Source of the DNA: Clostridia bacterium
GTDB taxonomy: Bacteria; CBDUZB01; JAGLHV01
Direction of reading: 5' to 3'
NCBI GenBank assembly: GCA_030595925.1
Contig: JAUVLC010000006.1
Location: 1 to 41,063 of the forward strand
DNA length: 41,063 nt
Both the position numbers and the translations under genes were made by a program. The notes under the pieces were generated by a model, which was given only the letters and a program-made list of their open reading frames with translations, searched no databases and was not told the origin of the DNA. This document shows, in pieces, positions 28,403 through 36,095 of the stretch. The stretch's first letter is position 1. Each line of letters opens with the position of its first letter.

Positions 28403-28545
28403 ATGACACATTCTGTCATTCCGCACTTGATGCGGAATCTATAATGTGCTTAAAATATCAATAGATTTCTGCTTTCGCAGGAATGACCCGCCTTACAAAC
28501 TGGCGGACAGGCAATAAAGGTAAAAAGGCTATTTTGCAGAAGTCT
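28403..28545. repeat. Left copy of a composite hairpin repeat
   Basis: Contains ATTCCGCA-CTTGA-TGCGGAAT (8-bp stem, 28418-28438), then ATATCAATAGATTT, TTTCTGC-TTTC-GCAGGAA and CCGCC-N9-GGCGG (about 28488-28506). Its reverse complement matches the right flank of the gene cluster at about 36117-36218 plus 36364-36384. It directly precedes the promoter region of the 28573 gene. Confidence 0.8.
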
Positions 28546-28572
28546 AAAACATTTAAGAAAAGGAGGTTGAAT

Positions 28573-29199
28573 ATGTGTCCTGGAGATAAAAAGGTTAATA
28601 AAAAAATTGAAAATTTTAAAGATTTTCATCGGCTTATACCTGAATTTGTAAAAGAGATTAATAAAAATCAGCAATTAGCTATTCGTGCGGCAGTGAATCC
28701 TTTGCTGGCTTTTGAGGAATTGGGATATGATTTACCGCCCGAAGTTCAAAAAAAAGTGGGAAGATTTATTCGTTTTCGCACTAAAGATCGCAAGCGTTTG
28801 ACAGAATTAGAGGCGGAGATTTATAAAACAGCAGGATGCACTTTTGATCTTGATTCTCCTAAGGAAGTGGAAACGGTTTTATTTGAAACTTTAAAGATGC
28901 GCAAACCTAAGGGGATGGAAGAAATGGTTACTTTAAATGTGATTGAAAAATGGATGACAATAGCAAAGAAGAAGAAAAAGAAAAAAGTAGAAAAAGGTGA
29001 TCCTCTGGAAGGATTAAAAGAAAAACATGCTATTATTGCTCCCTTATTGTCTTATCGTAAAATCCAGGCAGGTAGCTCTGGTTTTGCTCCCCGGTCTCTT
29101 TATGAAGAACTCAAAGCGGGGAAAAAGAAATTTCCTATAAGTAAAATGCGCGTGCGTTTTCCCGAACAGCACAAGCATGAGGAGGTGGAAGATGCCTAA
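28573..29199 (+). CDS. Protein resembling a stand-alone family A DNA polymerase thumb segment
   Basis: A 208-aa soluble protein. The start is fixed by AGGAGG at 28561-28566. Residues ~34-62 (QQLAIRAAVNPLLAFEELGYDLPPEVQKK) look like a short helical lead. Residues 78-112 (LEAEIYKTAGCTFDLDSPKE then VETVLFETLKM) strongly recall the PolA stretch of the type LEEEIYxLAGxxFNLNSPKQLGxxLFExL, and residues 152-180 (HAIIAPLLSYRKIQAGSSGF) recall the following HPLIxLILEYRxLxKLxSTY helix. The palm and finger motifs A, B and C are absent, so it cannot be a polymerase. A Lys run at 132-138 separates the parts. It is first of a five-gene cluster and its stop overlaps the next start by 8 bases. The function is unknown. 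Confidence 0.6.
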   Translation: MCPGDKKVNKKIENFKDFHRLIPEFVKEINKNQQLAIRAAVNPLLAFEELGYDLPPEVQKKVGRFIRFRTKDRKRLTELEAEIYKTAGCTFDLDSPKEVETVLFETLKMRKPKGMEEMVTLNVIEKWMTIAKKKKKKKVEKGDPLEGLKEKHAIIAPLLSYRKIQAGSSGFAPRSLYEELKAGKKKFPISKMRVRFPEQHKHEEVEDA

Positions 29200-32100
29200 T
29201 ACCCGAGGTTTTGAAGTAGTAGCAGAGGTTGTAGTATCAGTTTTAAGGGAAATTTTCAAAGCAGCCTGGGATAACGGAGGGACGGGTGACCCGGGGTCTA
29301 TTCCCCACGAGGTTGTTATAGAGGAAGGTTTAATGTTTGGGGCATACCAGGTAACCAGTGGTCAGGTTAGTATTCCCCAGGATGGTCTTGGTCTGAATAT
29401 GGCACCGGCTGATAACGGAATAACCGTAAGATTAGCAACAGGGATTCAGGTAGATCTGGACCCGGCTACCATACCGGTACCTTCTCTATCTCAATTTAAT
29501 ATGACCGCAGACATTGATATAACCGCTCCTTTTGGAATTATTCCGGAAACAGAGTTTAATGTAGGGGTTATTTTTGAGGGGTTGCCCCGGGATAAGGTGA
29601 GTGTTGCCCTTACTAGTGGAGACCCTATCGAACCAATCTCAGATACCCTTATTGCCGAGTATATACATAATCTTTATGAACAGAACGGAGATACTTTTCC
29701 GCATACTATTACCCTGGAGGATCAGAGCTGGGGTGCTTTTACTTTTGATGTCTTTATTGAACTTTTTGATGATCTTTCTGACCCGGCGCGACGGATTGAT
29801 GTACAACGTCCTGATCCCCATCATGTGGCCATATCTATACCCATTCATTTAAGGTTGAGTGATATAGAGTCTGCTTTGCCTGTCCTTTCTCCTATGGGAG
29901 TAAACGCCAGAATAATTATTACTGCCCCTTATGAGCAGACCTCAGGAAGAATTACCGCTAATTTAAGTGCGGCAGTAGTTACCGTAGAAGATTTAGCTTC
30001 TGCTTCAGGAATTGAAGGAAGTAATTATGATGCAAATAAAGCAGGAGCTGCTGCTTTTGGAATAGATCTTGATCAATTATTTATAACTCAGATCACTATA
30101 CAAGGTGCAGCGCTGGTTCAGGGAATAGGAGACGATGACGGAGAAATAAAAATTGATTATCCTACCGTAGCTCAAATAGAACAGTTTATCGGTGATCAGG
30201 TGCATCAGGAGTTGCTCAATCGTCGCTACATAGGAGCCTGGACACCGGAAAGCCCGGAAGGTTCTCCTGTAGAAATCGTAGAGGTTCGTCCCAAGGCTTT
30301 AGCCGATGCTTTGGCTATTGGAATCAATCCGGGAACGGGTGCTGATGAAAATCTTTTGATTAATTTTGTTCCTGCTGCTCAGGGTTTTGCTATTGCTCTG
30401 GATGCGGATTTTGTTAACCAGACAATTGACGAGATTATTGCTGCTCCTGAACCTGACGGTTTCGGAGGGGTTCCCCAGGATTTCAATAATATAGAAGGGC
30501 ATGATGCAAGGTTGAAATCGCTTAAGCATGCATTACAATCCGGTGTTATCCATTTCTGGGGGGACGTAACGGTTTATGATGTTTTTTGCAAAGCCGATGC
30601 AGATTGCAGTTTTTGGGCAGATATAAAACTTAGATGGATTCCTTCGGTTGATGGCTCCGGCGGTCAAACCCTGGAACCATATATTCATGATGATGATGTG
30701 GATTTACCCTGGTGGGCATGGCTTATTGCCGTATTGGGTTTTATTTTTGGATTGATTATCGGGATTATTATGATAGTTATTACTATAGTAATTGAACGTG
30801 TTGCTGAACGTGTTGGTGGAGCAGTGATGGAAGGCGAGGTGGCTGAGGAATTACAGGTATTTAGCGCTTGGCCCCAGGAATTGCAAGGAATCGGGACAGT
30901 TATCTCTACCTTTCAGGAAGCAGTAGGTATTGATTCTGACGGCCTTTTATTTTCAGGTTCGATATTTGTGACCGCTGCTTATAGTCTTACTTTAACTGAT
31001 CCGGCTTGTGCCGGTGGTCCTTATTCGTGTTTTGCCGGGGGGCTTCCTATTGATTTTTTTGCCGGCCCCAGCAATCCAAAAATTGATTATCACTGGAATC
31101 TTGGATCAGGAATTACTGCTCTGGGACATAATGCAAGCCGTAAATATGATGATAATGGTTTATATCGTGTTCGTTTAACTTCTACGGTTAATGAACCCGG
31201 GGGAGCAATTACTCATAATTCTGTTTTAGTTCGTGCGGAAAATGTACCGCCGGTAGTTGATGCCGGCGAGGATAAAGTGGTAAACGAGGGAGAAGAGGTT
31301 TTATTCTCCGGTAAATTTACCGATCAGGAGTGGCCGGATACCCATGAAGCTATTTGGGATTTCGGAGATGATTCGCTTCCCATAGAAGGAATGATTACCG
31401 AAACCAATAATCCTCCTCAGGCGGAGGGTGTAGTGACTGGCAGTCATGCCTATTGTGATCAGGGAGAATATACCGTAACCTTGCGTATGCGTGATGATAA
31501 CGGTGGGGTTAGTGAAGATACGCTTAAGGTTACTGTACTTAACGTAGCACCGACAGTGGATGCCGGGGAGGATATGTTTGCTTATGCTTGTACGCCGATT
31601 ACTCTGGTAGGGCGTTTTTTTGATCCCGGTTGGTGTGATACGCACATTGGTTCGTGGAATTTCGGTGATTGTACGCCTACTCATCCGGCTATTATCCGGG
31701 AGAAAAATGAACCGCCTATGGGTACGGGTATTGTGGTAGCTACTCACACTTATAATCGTTGTGGAACTTATTGGGTAGAGTGTGTGGTTATTGATGACGA
31801 TGGAGGAGTCGGTAGAGATGTTATTACGGTGCGGGTAGTGGATGTATTAAACCGTGATTTTGAATCTGGTTTTCGTAACCTTAAGATGGGAACGGTAGCC
31901 AATCATTGGGAACCTTACCCGGATAGTACCTCTACACATACATTGGGAATGGTAGAAGCGGTAGATGTTAGTACAGCATTTTTTAATGCCGAAGAATTTG
32001 TTGTTCACGGTGGACAGCGTTCTCAAAAAATAGAAGGAGTGGGTAAATTTAGTGCAGGTATTTATCAACGGGTAGGTGCTAATCTTGATTGGGATTATCA

Positions 32101-32935
32101 GGTATCGGTTTGGTATCACATAGATGAAAGAACTGGGGGCAAGTGCCGGTTGGGAATAGATCCTTTAGGGGGTACCAATCCTGCTTCAGCTGATGTGGAA
32201 TGGGTTGAAGGAAATCAACGGCACAATTGGGCACAGTTGGTCTGGCGGGTGACAGCGAAAAAGCGGGCTATTACCATTTTTCTCGAAGTAGTCGGTGAAA
32301 CACAAAATACGGCTGCTTATTTTGACGATGTTGTTTTGAGTCCGTATCCCTGTCCGTTAAAAGAACCGGAAATAATAGAACAACCCGAGCCGGAATCACG
32401 GGAAATATGTGTTAATTGGGCGGAGGAGAAAAAAGGCGGGGACGTGGGTACTGTTTATGAAAAAAACGGTTTTATTTTTAAGTCTGTGAGTCAGGAAACG
32501 TTACGCATTATAATTTGGGGTTCGCCGGAAGGTCAGGGTAAATTGGCTATTCTGCAGGAGGGAATGCAGGTTTTATTACCCTTTGTAGCTGATGCTGTTA
32601 TTGCTCATGTTGGACTTTATAGCCGGCATGCTATTATCCTAAAGGCTTTGGATGCTCAAGGTAATACCGTGGGAGAGGCGCTTACACCTGCAGCCCCGGG
32701 GGAATCTTATACCCTGGAAATAAATACAGGGGGGATTGCATCTCTTTTCTTTTCCGGAGGAGGCGGTGAAGGGTTGTTGCTTAATCTGTGTATTTCAGAG
32801 GGAGCAGAAGGAAAAAAGAGTCCGCTTAAACAAATTGAAGATGTCAAGAAAGAATTGACTCGGGTAACAGGGAAAATAGATGCTAAATTAAAGAGAAAAA
32901 GAATGAAGATAAAAAATAAAAGTAAAAGAAAATAG
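29192..32935 (+). CDS. Large PKD-domain membrane-associated protein
   Basis: A 1247-aa protein, start set by GGAGG at 29181-29185. There is no N-terminal signal peptide. Residues ~1-500 are beta-rich and unrecognised, with blocks such as MTADIDITAPFGIIPETEF and GFAIALDADFVNQTIDEII that loosely recall lipid-binding TULIP proteins (weak). Residues ~506-536 (WWAWLIAVLGFIFGLIIGII...) are one long hydrophobic segment. PKD-like domains follow at about 616-680, 687-783 (VVDAGEDKVVNEGEEVLFSG; WDFGDD) and 787-882 (VDAGEDMFAYACTPITLVGR; WNFGD). A jelly-roll, carbohydrate-binding-like module is at about 886-1052 (FESGFRNLKMGTVANHWEPY; AYFDDVVLS). The C terminus is a strongly basic tail. PKD domains usually mediate surface contacts. 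Function unknown. Confidence 0.75.
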   Translation: MPNTRGFEVVAEVVVSVLREIFKAAWDNGGTGDPGSIPHEVVIEEGLMFGAYQVTSGQVSIPQDGLGLNMAPADNGITVRLATGIQVDLDPATIPVPSLSQFNMTADIDITAPFGIIPETEFNVGVIFEGLPRDKVSVALTSGDPIEPISDTLIAEYIHNLYEQNGDTFPHTITLEDQSWGAFTFDVFIELFDDLSDPARRIDVQRPDPHHVAISIPIHLRLSDIESALPVLSPMGVNARIIITAPYEQTSGRITANLSAAVVTVEDLASASGIEGSNYDANKAGAAAFGIDLDQLFITQITIQGAALVQGIGDDDGEIKIDYPTVAQIEQFIGDQVHQELLNRRYIGAWTPESPEGSPVEIVEVRPKALADALAIGINPGTGADENLLINFVPAAQGFAIALDADFVNQTIDEIIAAPEPDGFGGVPQDFNNIEGHDARLKSLKHALQSGVIHFWGDVTVYDVFCKADADCSFWADIKLRWIPSVDGSGGQTLEPYIHDDDVDLPWWAWLIAVLGFIFGLIIGIIMIVITIVIERVAERVGGAVMEGEVAEELQVFSAWPQELQGIGTVISTFQEAVGIDSDGLLFSGSIFVTAAYSLTLTDPACAGGPYSCFAGGLPIDFFAGPSNPKIDYHWNLGSGITALGHNASRKYDDNGLYRVRLTSTVNEPGGAITHNSVLVRAENVPPVVDAGEDKVVNEGEEVLFSGKFTDQEWPDTHEAIWDFGDDSLPIEGMITETNNPPQAEGVVTGSHAYCDQGEYTVTLRMRDDNGGVSEDTLKVTVLNVAPTVDAGEDMFAYACTPITLVGRFFDPGWCDTHIGSWNFGDCTPTHPAIIREKNEPPMGTGIVVATHTYNRCGTYWVECVVIDDDGGVGRDVITVRVVDVLNRDFESGFRNLKMGTVANHWEPYPDSTSTHTLGMVEAVDVSTAFFNAEEFVVHGGQRSQKIEGVGKFSAGIYQRVGANLDWDYQVSVWYHIDERTGGKCRLGIDPLGGTNPASADVEWVEGNQRHNWAQLVWRVTAKKRAITIFLEVVGETQNTAAYFDDVVLSPYPCPLKEPEIIEQPEPESREICVNWAEEKKGGDVGTVYEKNGFIFKSVSQETLRIIIWGSPEGQGKLAILQEGMQVLLPFVADAVIAHVGLYSRHAIILKALDAQGNTVGEALTPAAPGESYTLEINTGGIASLFFSGGGGEGLLLNLCISEGAEGKKSPLKQIEDVKKELTRVTGKIDAKLKRKRMKIKNKSKRK

Positions 32936-32974
32936 GTTTAAAGAAATAAAATTTATTGTTGGAAAGGAGAAATT

Positions 32975-33322
32975 ATGCCCGAAGAAAGAATAGTTAAAAT
33001 TGTCGCCTGGCCTAAAGAACCGGCAAAATTGGAGCATCGTTTTAATAGTGAAAAACCCTGTCCTGTTTCTATTTCTTTTGAAAAAACTCCGGCTAATGTA
33101 ATCGTTCATTCTAATCCCAAAGAACCGCTTTATGTAGATATGGCGATGAATGTTATAGCGAGGGAAACAATTCCTGTATGTATTAAAATGTGTGAACCAA
33201 TCTGTGTAAAAAGCAAATATGCTATTGCTATCGACATTTTTGACCGTCCGGTGGCCAACATTGTTTTGCAGGGTGAGACCAGAATATCTAATTGTCAAGA
33301 GGAGGGGAAAGAAGTTGAATAA
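32975..33322 (+). CDS. Small beta-rich hypothetical protein with Cys motif
   Basis: A 115-aa protein I do not recognise. AAAGGAG sits before the ATG. The sequence alternates hydrophobic and polar residues as in a beta sandwich, with IPVCIKMCEPICVKSKYAIA near residues 67-86 holding three of its cysteines, and FDRPVANIVLQGETRISNC near the end. There is no signal peptide or membrane segment. It lies 39 bases after the PKD gene, and its stop overlaps the next start by 8 bases, so it is part of the same operon and probably acts with its neighbours. Confidence 0.7.
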   Translation: MPEERIVKIVAWPKEPAKLEHRFNSEKPCPVSISFEKTPANVIVHSNPKEPLYVDMAMNVIARETIPVCIKMCEPICVKSKYAIAIDIFDRPVANIVLQGETRISNCQEEGKEVE

Positions 33323-34100
33323 AAGTAAGAAAACACCAAAAAGCAGATTAAACATGACCGAAGAAGATTCGACAACAAAGTTTCAAACAGGTGGTTTGGG
33401 TTCTAAAAAAGGAAACAAAGAGTGGACAGGAACAGGTGCAGGGGAAAAGAAGAAAATAAGCCAGGATGTAATTAAAGGATTAGCCAATGCTACCTCTCGT
33501 GTAGTACGGCAGGCGGCTTCCATTTTGGAAGAAGAAGTCGCTGCCGGTATTGTGGCGGCAAAGGATGTAGAAGACCGTTTGGTTAATGTAAAGGACTTAC
33601 GTTCCGGGAAACCGGACGAGGTAATACACCGCTTTCGGCGTGATGCACACGAGGTAGTGGACATTTTTATTGATTTAGCTCATGCTGCTACTCAGTATGT
33701 CGGAGGGCTTGCTCAACGGGTAGTTACTATCCGGGGATCAGAAAAAGAAAAAAAACCGGAATATACGGCTTCCGGGCAATTACCCACGCTTAAAACCAAT
33801 AAAGCAATGAAACCGGGTGAGAGGGCTAAAATCCCGATGAATTTAGAAAATAACAGTGATAAAATAATGGATAAATTCGGTTTTCACAGTACCGATTTAG
33901 TAGATGCTTCCGGTCGTAGGATTGCAGCTGAAAAGATAACATTTACTCCTTCTGCTCTTTCCCTGGCTCCATATAAAACCCAGAAGGTAATTGTATCGGT
34001 AAATATTCCTGCCAAAACCTCCGCTGGTATTTATTCCGGTTTAATTCGGGCTACAAAGATGGACCAATTACAGGCGATATTGGTAATTCAAGTCGATTGA
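33315..34100 (+). CDS. Helical (phasin-like) plus Ig-like domain protein
   Basis: A 261-aa protein read from TTG 33315; GAGGAGGGG directly upstream and the 8-base overlap with the previous stop support this start over the unsupported ATG 33354. The N-terminal ~40 residues are polar. Residues ~50-140 are long amphipathic helices (ISQDVIKGLANATSRVVRQA; FRRDAHEVVDIFIDLAHAAT) that loosely recall phasins or other surface-coating helices. Residues ~160-261 form an Ig-like domain of the NEW3/CARDB kind (KPGERAKIPMNLENNS; FTPSALSLAPYKTQKVIVSV; IPAKTSAGIYSGLIRATKM). There is no signal peptide. Function unknown. Confidence 0.7.
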   Translation: MNKSKKTPKSRLNMTEEDSTTKFQTGGLGSKKGNKEWTGTGAGEKKKISQDVIKGLANATSRVVRQAASILEEEVAAGIVAAKDVEDRLVNVKDLRSGKPDEVIHRFRRDAHEVVDIFIDLAHAATQYVGGLAQRVVTIRGSEKEKKPEYTASGQLPTLKTNKAMKPGERAKIPMNLENNSDKIMDKFGFHSTDLVDASGRRIAAEKITFTPSALSLAPYKTQKVIVSVNIPAKTSAGIYSGLIRATKMDQLQAILVIQVD

Positions 34101-34141
34101 TTTTGGCGTGATTAAGGGAGAATAATTAAGGAGTCTTATCT

Positions 34142-35182
34142 ATGCCTGAGGTTAATCGTTTTGAATTAGTGGAAACAGCCTTAAAACATTATAAAGATAT
34201 TACGATGGAGACTCTTTTGACTTTTTTACCGTCAAAAGAGCCCAGGCGGCATCTTTACGATTTAATCCCTTCTTATCCTCTGCGTCCGGGAAAAGGTTTA
34301 CGTCCCGGATTATGTATGGCTACCTGTGAAGCTTTTGGGGGAAATGTCCGTAATGCTCTCAGGTCGGCTGTGGCGATTGAATTGTTTCACAATGCTTTTT
34401 TAATTCATGATGATGTGGAAGACGGGAGTGAATATCGCCGGGGAGAGAAGACTTTACATGCTAAGTATGGAATGGAAATTGCCGTGAATGCCGGTGATGC
34501 GATGAATGTTCTCAGCATTCGACCCTTAATGGAAAATCTTACCGTTCTCGGTCCGGAACTAACCTGGCAAATTTTTACTGAGATTGAACATATGGTTCGA
34601 CAGTCGGTAGAGGGACAGGCTATGGAGCTGGGTTGGGTGCATGATAATATTTGTGATTTAACCGAAGAAGATTATTTGCGTACGACCCTTAAAAAGACCT
34701 GCTGGTATACCTCTATTCATCCCTGTCGAATCGGAGCATTGATTGCCAGAGGTGGAGAAACGAATTTAGACCGTTTTAATCGGTTTGGCTTTTATATGGG
34801 AGCGGCTTTTCAAATCCAGGACGATATTCTTAATCTTGTAGGACAGCGTAAAAAATACGGCAAGGAAATTGGTGGAGATATCTGGGAAGGAAAGCGCACG
34901 GTAATGTTAATTCATTTACTAAACAATTGTACTAAAAGGGAAAAGGAAAAAATAAAAATATTTTTGTCCCTGCCGCGCAAACAGCGCTTGCCAAAAGATG
35001 TTAAATGGGTATATTCTTTAATGTCCAAATATGGGAGTATCGAATATGCCCGCAAGAATGCCAGCCAATTGGCTGGAGCAGCTTTACGCGAATTTTTCGT
35101 GGCCTATGGGGATTTGCCGGACACCCAGGCTAAGCAGTTTATTTACGACATTGTGCTGTATATGATTGGGCGGGAGATTTAA
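34142..35182 (+). CDS. Trans-polyprenyl diphosphate synthase family protein
   Basis: A 346-aa all-helical isoprenyl diphosphate synthase. RPGKGLRPGL binds the pyrophosphate; the first Asp-rich motif is D90-D-V-E-D94 in IHDDVEDGSEYRRGEKTLH; the second is D227-D-I-L-N231 in AAFQIQDDILNLVG, where the usual last Asp is Asn, as in some GGPP synthases. Both Mg-binding sites are otherwise intact, so it is probably active in making a C15-C20 or longer prenyl diphosphate. Chain length cannot be fixed by eye. AAGGAG precedes the ATG. It is not beside ubiquinone, menaquinone or carotenoid genes but ends the five-gene cluster. Confidence 0.88.
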   Translation: MPEVNRFELVETALKHYKDITMETLLTFLPSKEPRRHLYDLIPSYPLRPGKGLRPGLCMATCEAFGGNVRNALRSAVAIELFHNAFLIHDDVEDGSEYRRGEKTLHAKYGMEIAVNAGDAMNVLSIRPLMENLTVLGPELTWQIFTEIEHMVRQSVEGQAMELGWVHDNICDLTEEDYLRTTLKKTCWYTSIHPCRIGALIARGGETNLDRFNRFGFYMGAAFQIQDDILNLVGQRKKYGKEIGGDIWEGKRTVMLIHLLNNCTKREKEKIKIFLSLPRKQRLPKDVKWVYSLMSKYGSIEYARKNASQLAGAALREFFVAYGDLPDTQAKQFIYDIVLYMIGREI

Positions 35183-35191
35183 AGGTTTTTA

Positions 35192-36019
35192 TTATTTTTG
35201 CTGCATCATTTGCTGCATCATTTCCTGCATATTGGGCATACCGGCCGGCATGGCACTTCCTTTTGTTTCTACCTTGTCCGGGTCAAACAAATCATCGGAT
35301 AATCCCTTGTTTAGTTTTAAAGACCGTACTAATAAAGTAGAGCTAAGCTGTTTACCTGAATATATTTGGGTTTTATAAGGTATTTTCCATATACCTTTTA
35401 TTTTCTTGAAATCAGAGTTTATTATGGATAATACCCTTTCTTTTTCTCCCTGACCTAATGCTTTAATTAAAAGCAGATTTTTCTTTTCGAGCCATATTTT
35501 AGTGAAAGAAAATGAATCAGTAGGTTTGAATTCAACTACATAACAGTTATGTTTGCCTATTTTTTCAGTGCCGGTAATTTTTGCTTTTGTCGGTAATTGG
35601 TCGTACCAGTTTGCACCTGTTTGATAATTTTTTTGTTCTTTCGGGGAAAGTTTTTTCTTGCCCATAAAAGGTGAAATTACCCACTCGTTCCGGCCATCGG
35701 AAATAAAGATTGTTTTCATTGTTTTCATTCCCGCTGGATTTTCTGCGTCAGCCGGTGTCGGTATGCTTGTTTCTACACGGTGCTTTTTGCCTTTACTATA
35801 GACTTTATTTTTTGAGACTACCTGGTTTTTGTCATGATGGATTTGCATTTCCTGAACGATAGTCATATCTTTGACCTCTTTTTCAAAAGAGGCATATTTT
35901 CCCTTTAATTTTTTATGAATGCTTGACCATTCTGCGGCAAATCCTTGATTAATTCCTACGCTTAGACTTAAAAATGCCATTAATAATACAATTTTTCCCG
36001 GGCTGAATTTTTTTATCAT
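35192..36019 (-). CDS. LolA-like outer-membrane lipoprotein-sorting protein
   Basis: A 275-aa secreted protein. Residues 1-29 form a signal peptide with cleavage likely after FAA. The rest has the half-barrel pattern of LolA/RseB-like proteins: DMTIVQEMQIHHDKNQVVSK, KTIFISDGRNEWVISPFMGKK, KIGKHNCYVVEFKPTDSFSFTKIWLEKKNLLLIKA and FKKIKGIWKIPYKTQI. Family members carry lipoproteins or other lipids across the periplasm. The last ~20 residues are an unusual Met/Gln tail (MPNMQEMMQQMMQQK). The gene converges on the polyprenyl synthase with 9 bases between the stops. GGAGG lies 11 bases before the ATG. Confidence 0.75.
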   Translation of the reverse strand: MIKKFSPGKIVLLMAFLSLSVGINQGFAAEWSSIHKKLKGKYASFEKEVKDMTIVQEMQIHHDKNQVVSKNKVYSKGKKHRVETSIPTPADAENPAGMKTMKTIFISDGRNEWVISPFMGKKKLSPKEQKNYQTGANWYDQLPTKAKITGTEKIGKHNCYVVEFKPTDSFSFTKIWLEKKNLLLIKALGQGEKERVLSIINSDFKKIKGIWKIPYKTQIYSGKQLSSTLLVRSLKLNKGLSDDLFDPDKVETKGSAMPAGMPNMQEMMQQMMQQK

Positions 36020-36095
36020 TTTACTTTTTTCCTCCTTTTAATGATTTTGAATAGATTTTTGTGAAATAACCTTTTTCCCTCTTTTGTCATTCCTC

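Noticed and set aside
28573-29199. A RiPP precursor with a Nif11/nitrile hydratase-like leader, suggested by NPLLAFEELGYDLPPE
   Set aside because: The match is short and generic, there is no modifying enzyme beside it, and the longer resemblance to PolA explains more of the protein.
31301-31747. A 148-aa minus-strand frame inside the PKD gene
   Set aside because: It has no family resemblance, and the + frame is well supported by domain motifs.
29192-32935. A phage or tail-like injection system for the PKD cluster
   Set aside because: No sheath, tube, baseplate, spike or portal proteins are present.
32888-33355. A 155-aa minus-strand frame over the 115-aa gene
   Set aside because: Low-complexity F/N/R-rich translation and no ribosome site; the + strand gene has AAAGGAG and operon overlaps.
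34142-35182. A family 2 encapsulin operon, suggested by the polyprenyl synthase
   Set aside because: Such synthases are known beside family 2 encapsulins, but no shell protein of HK97 type is visible in the neighbouring proteins.
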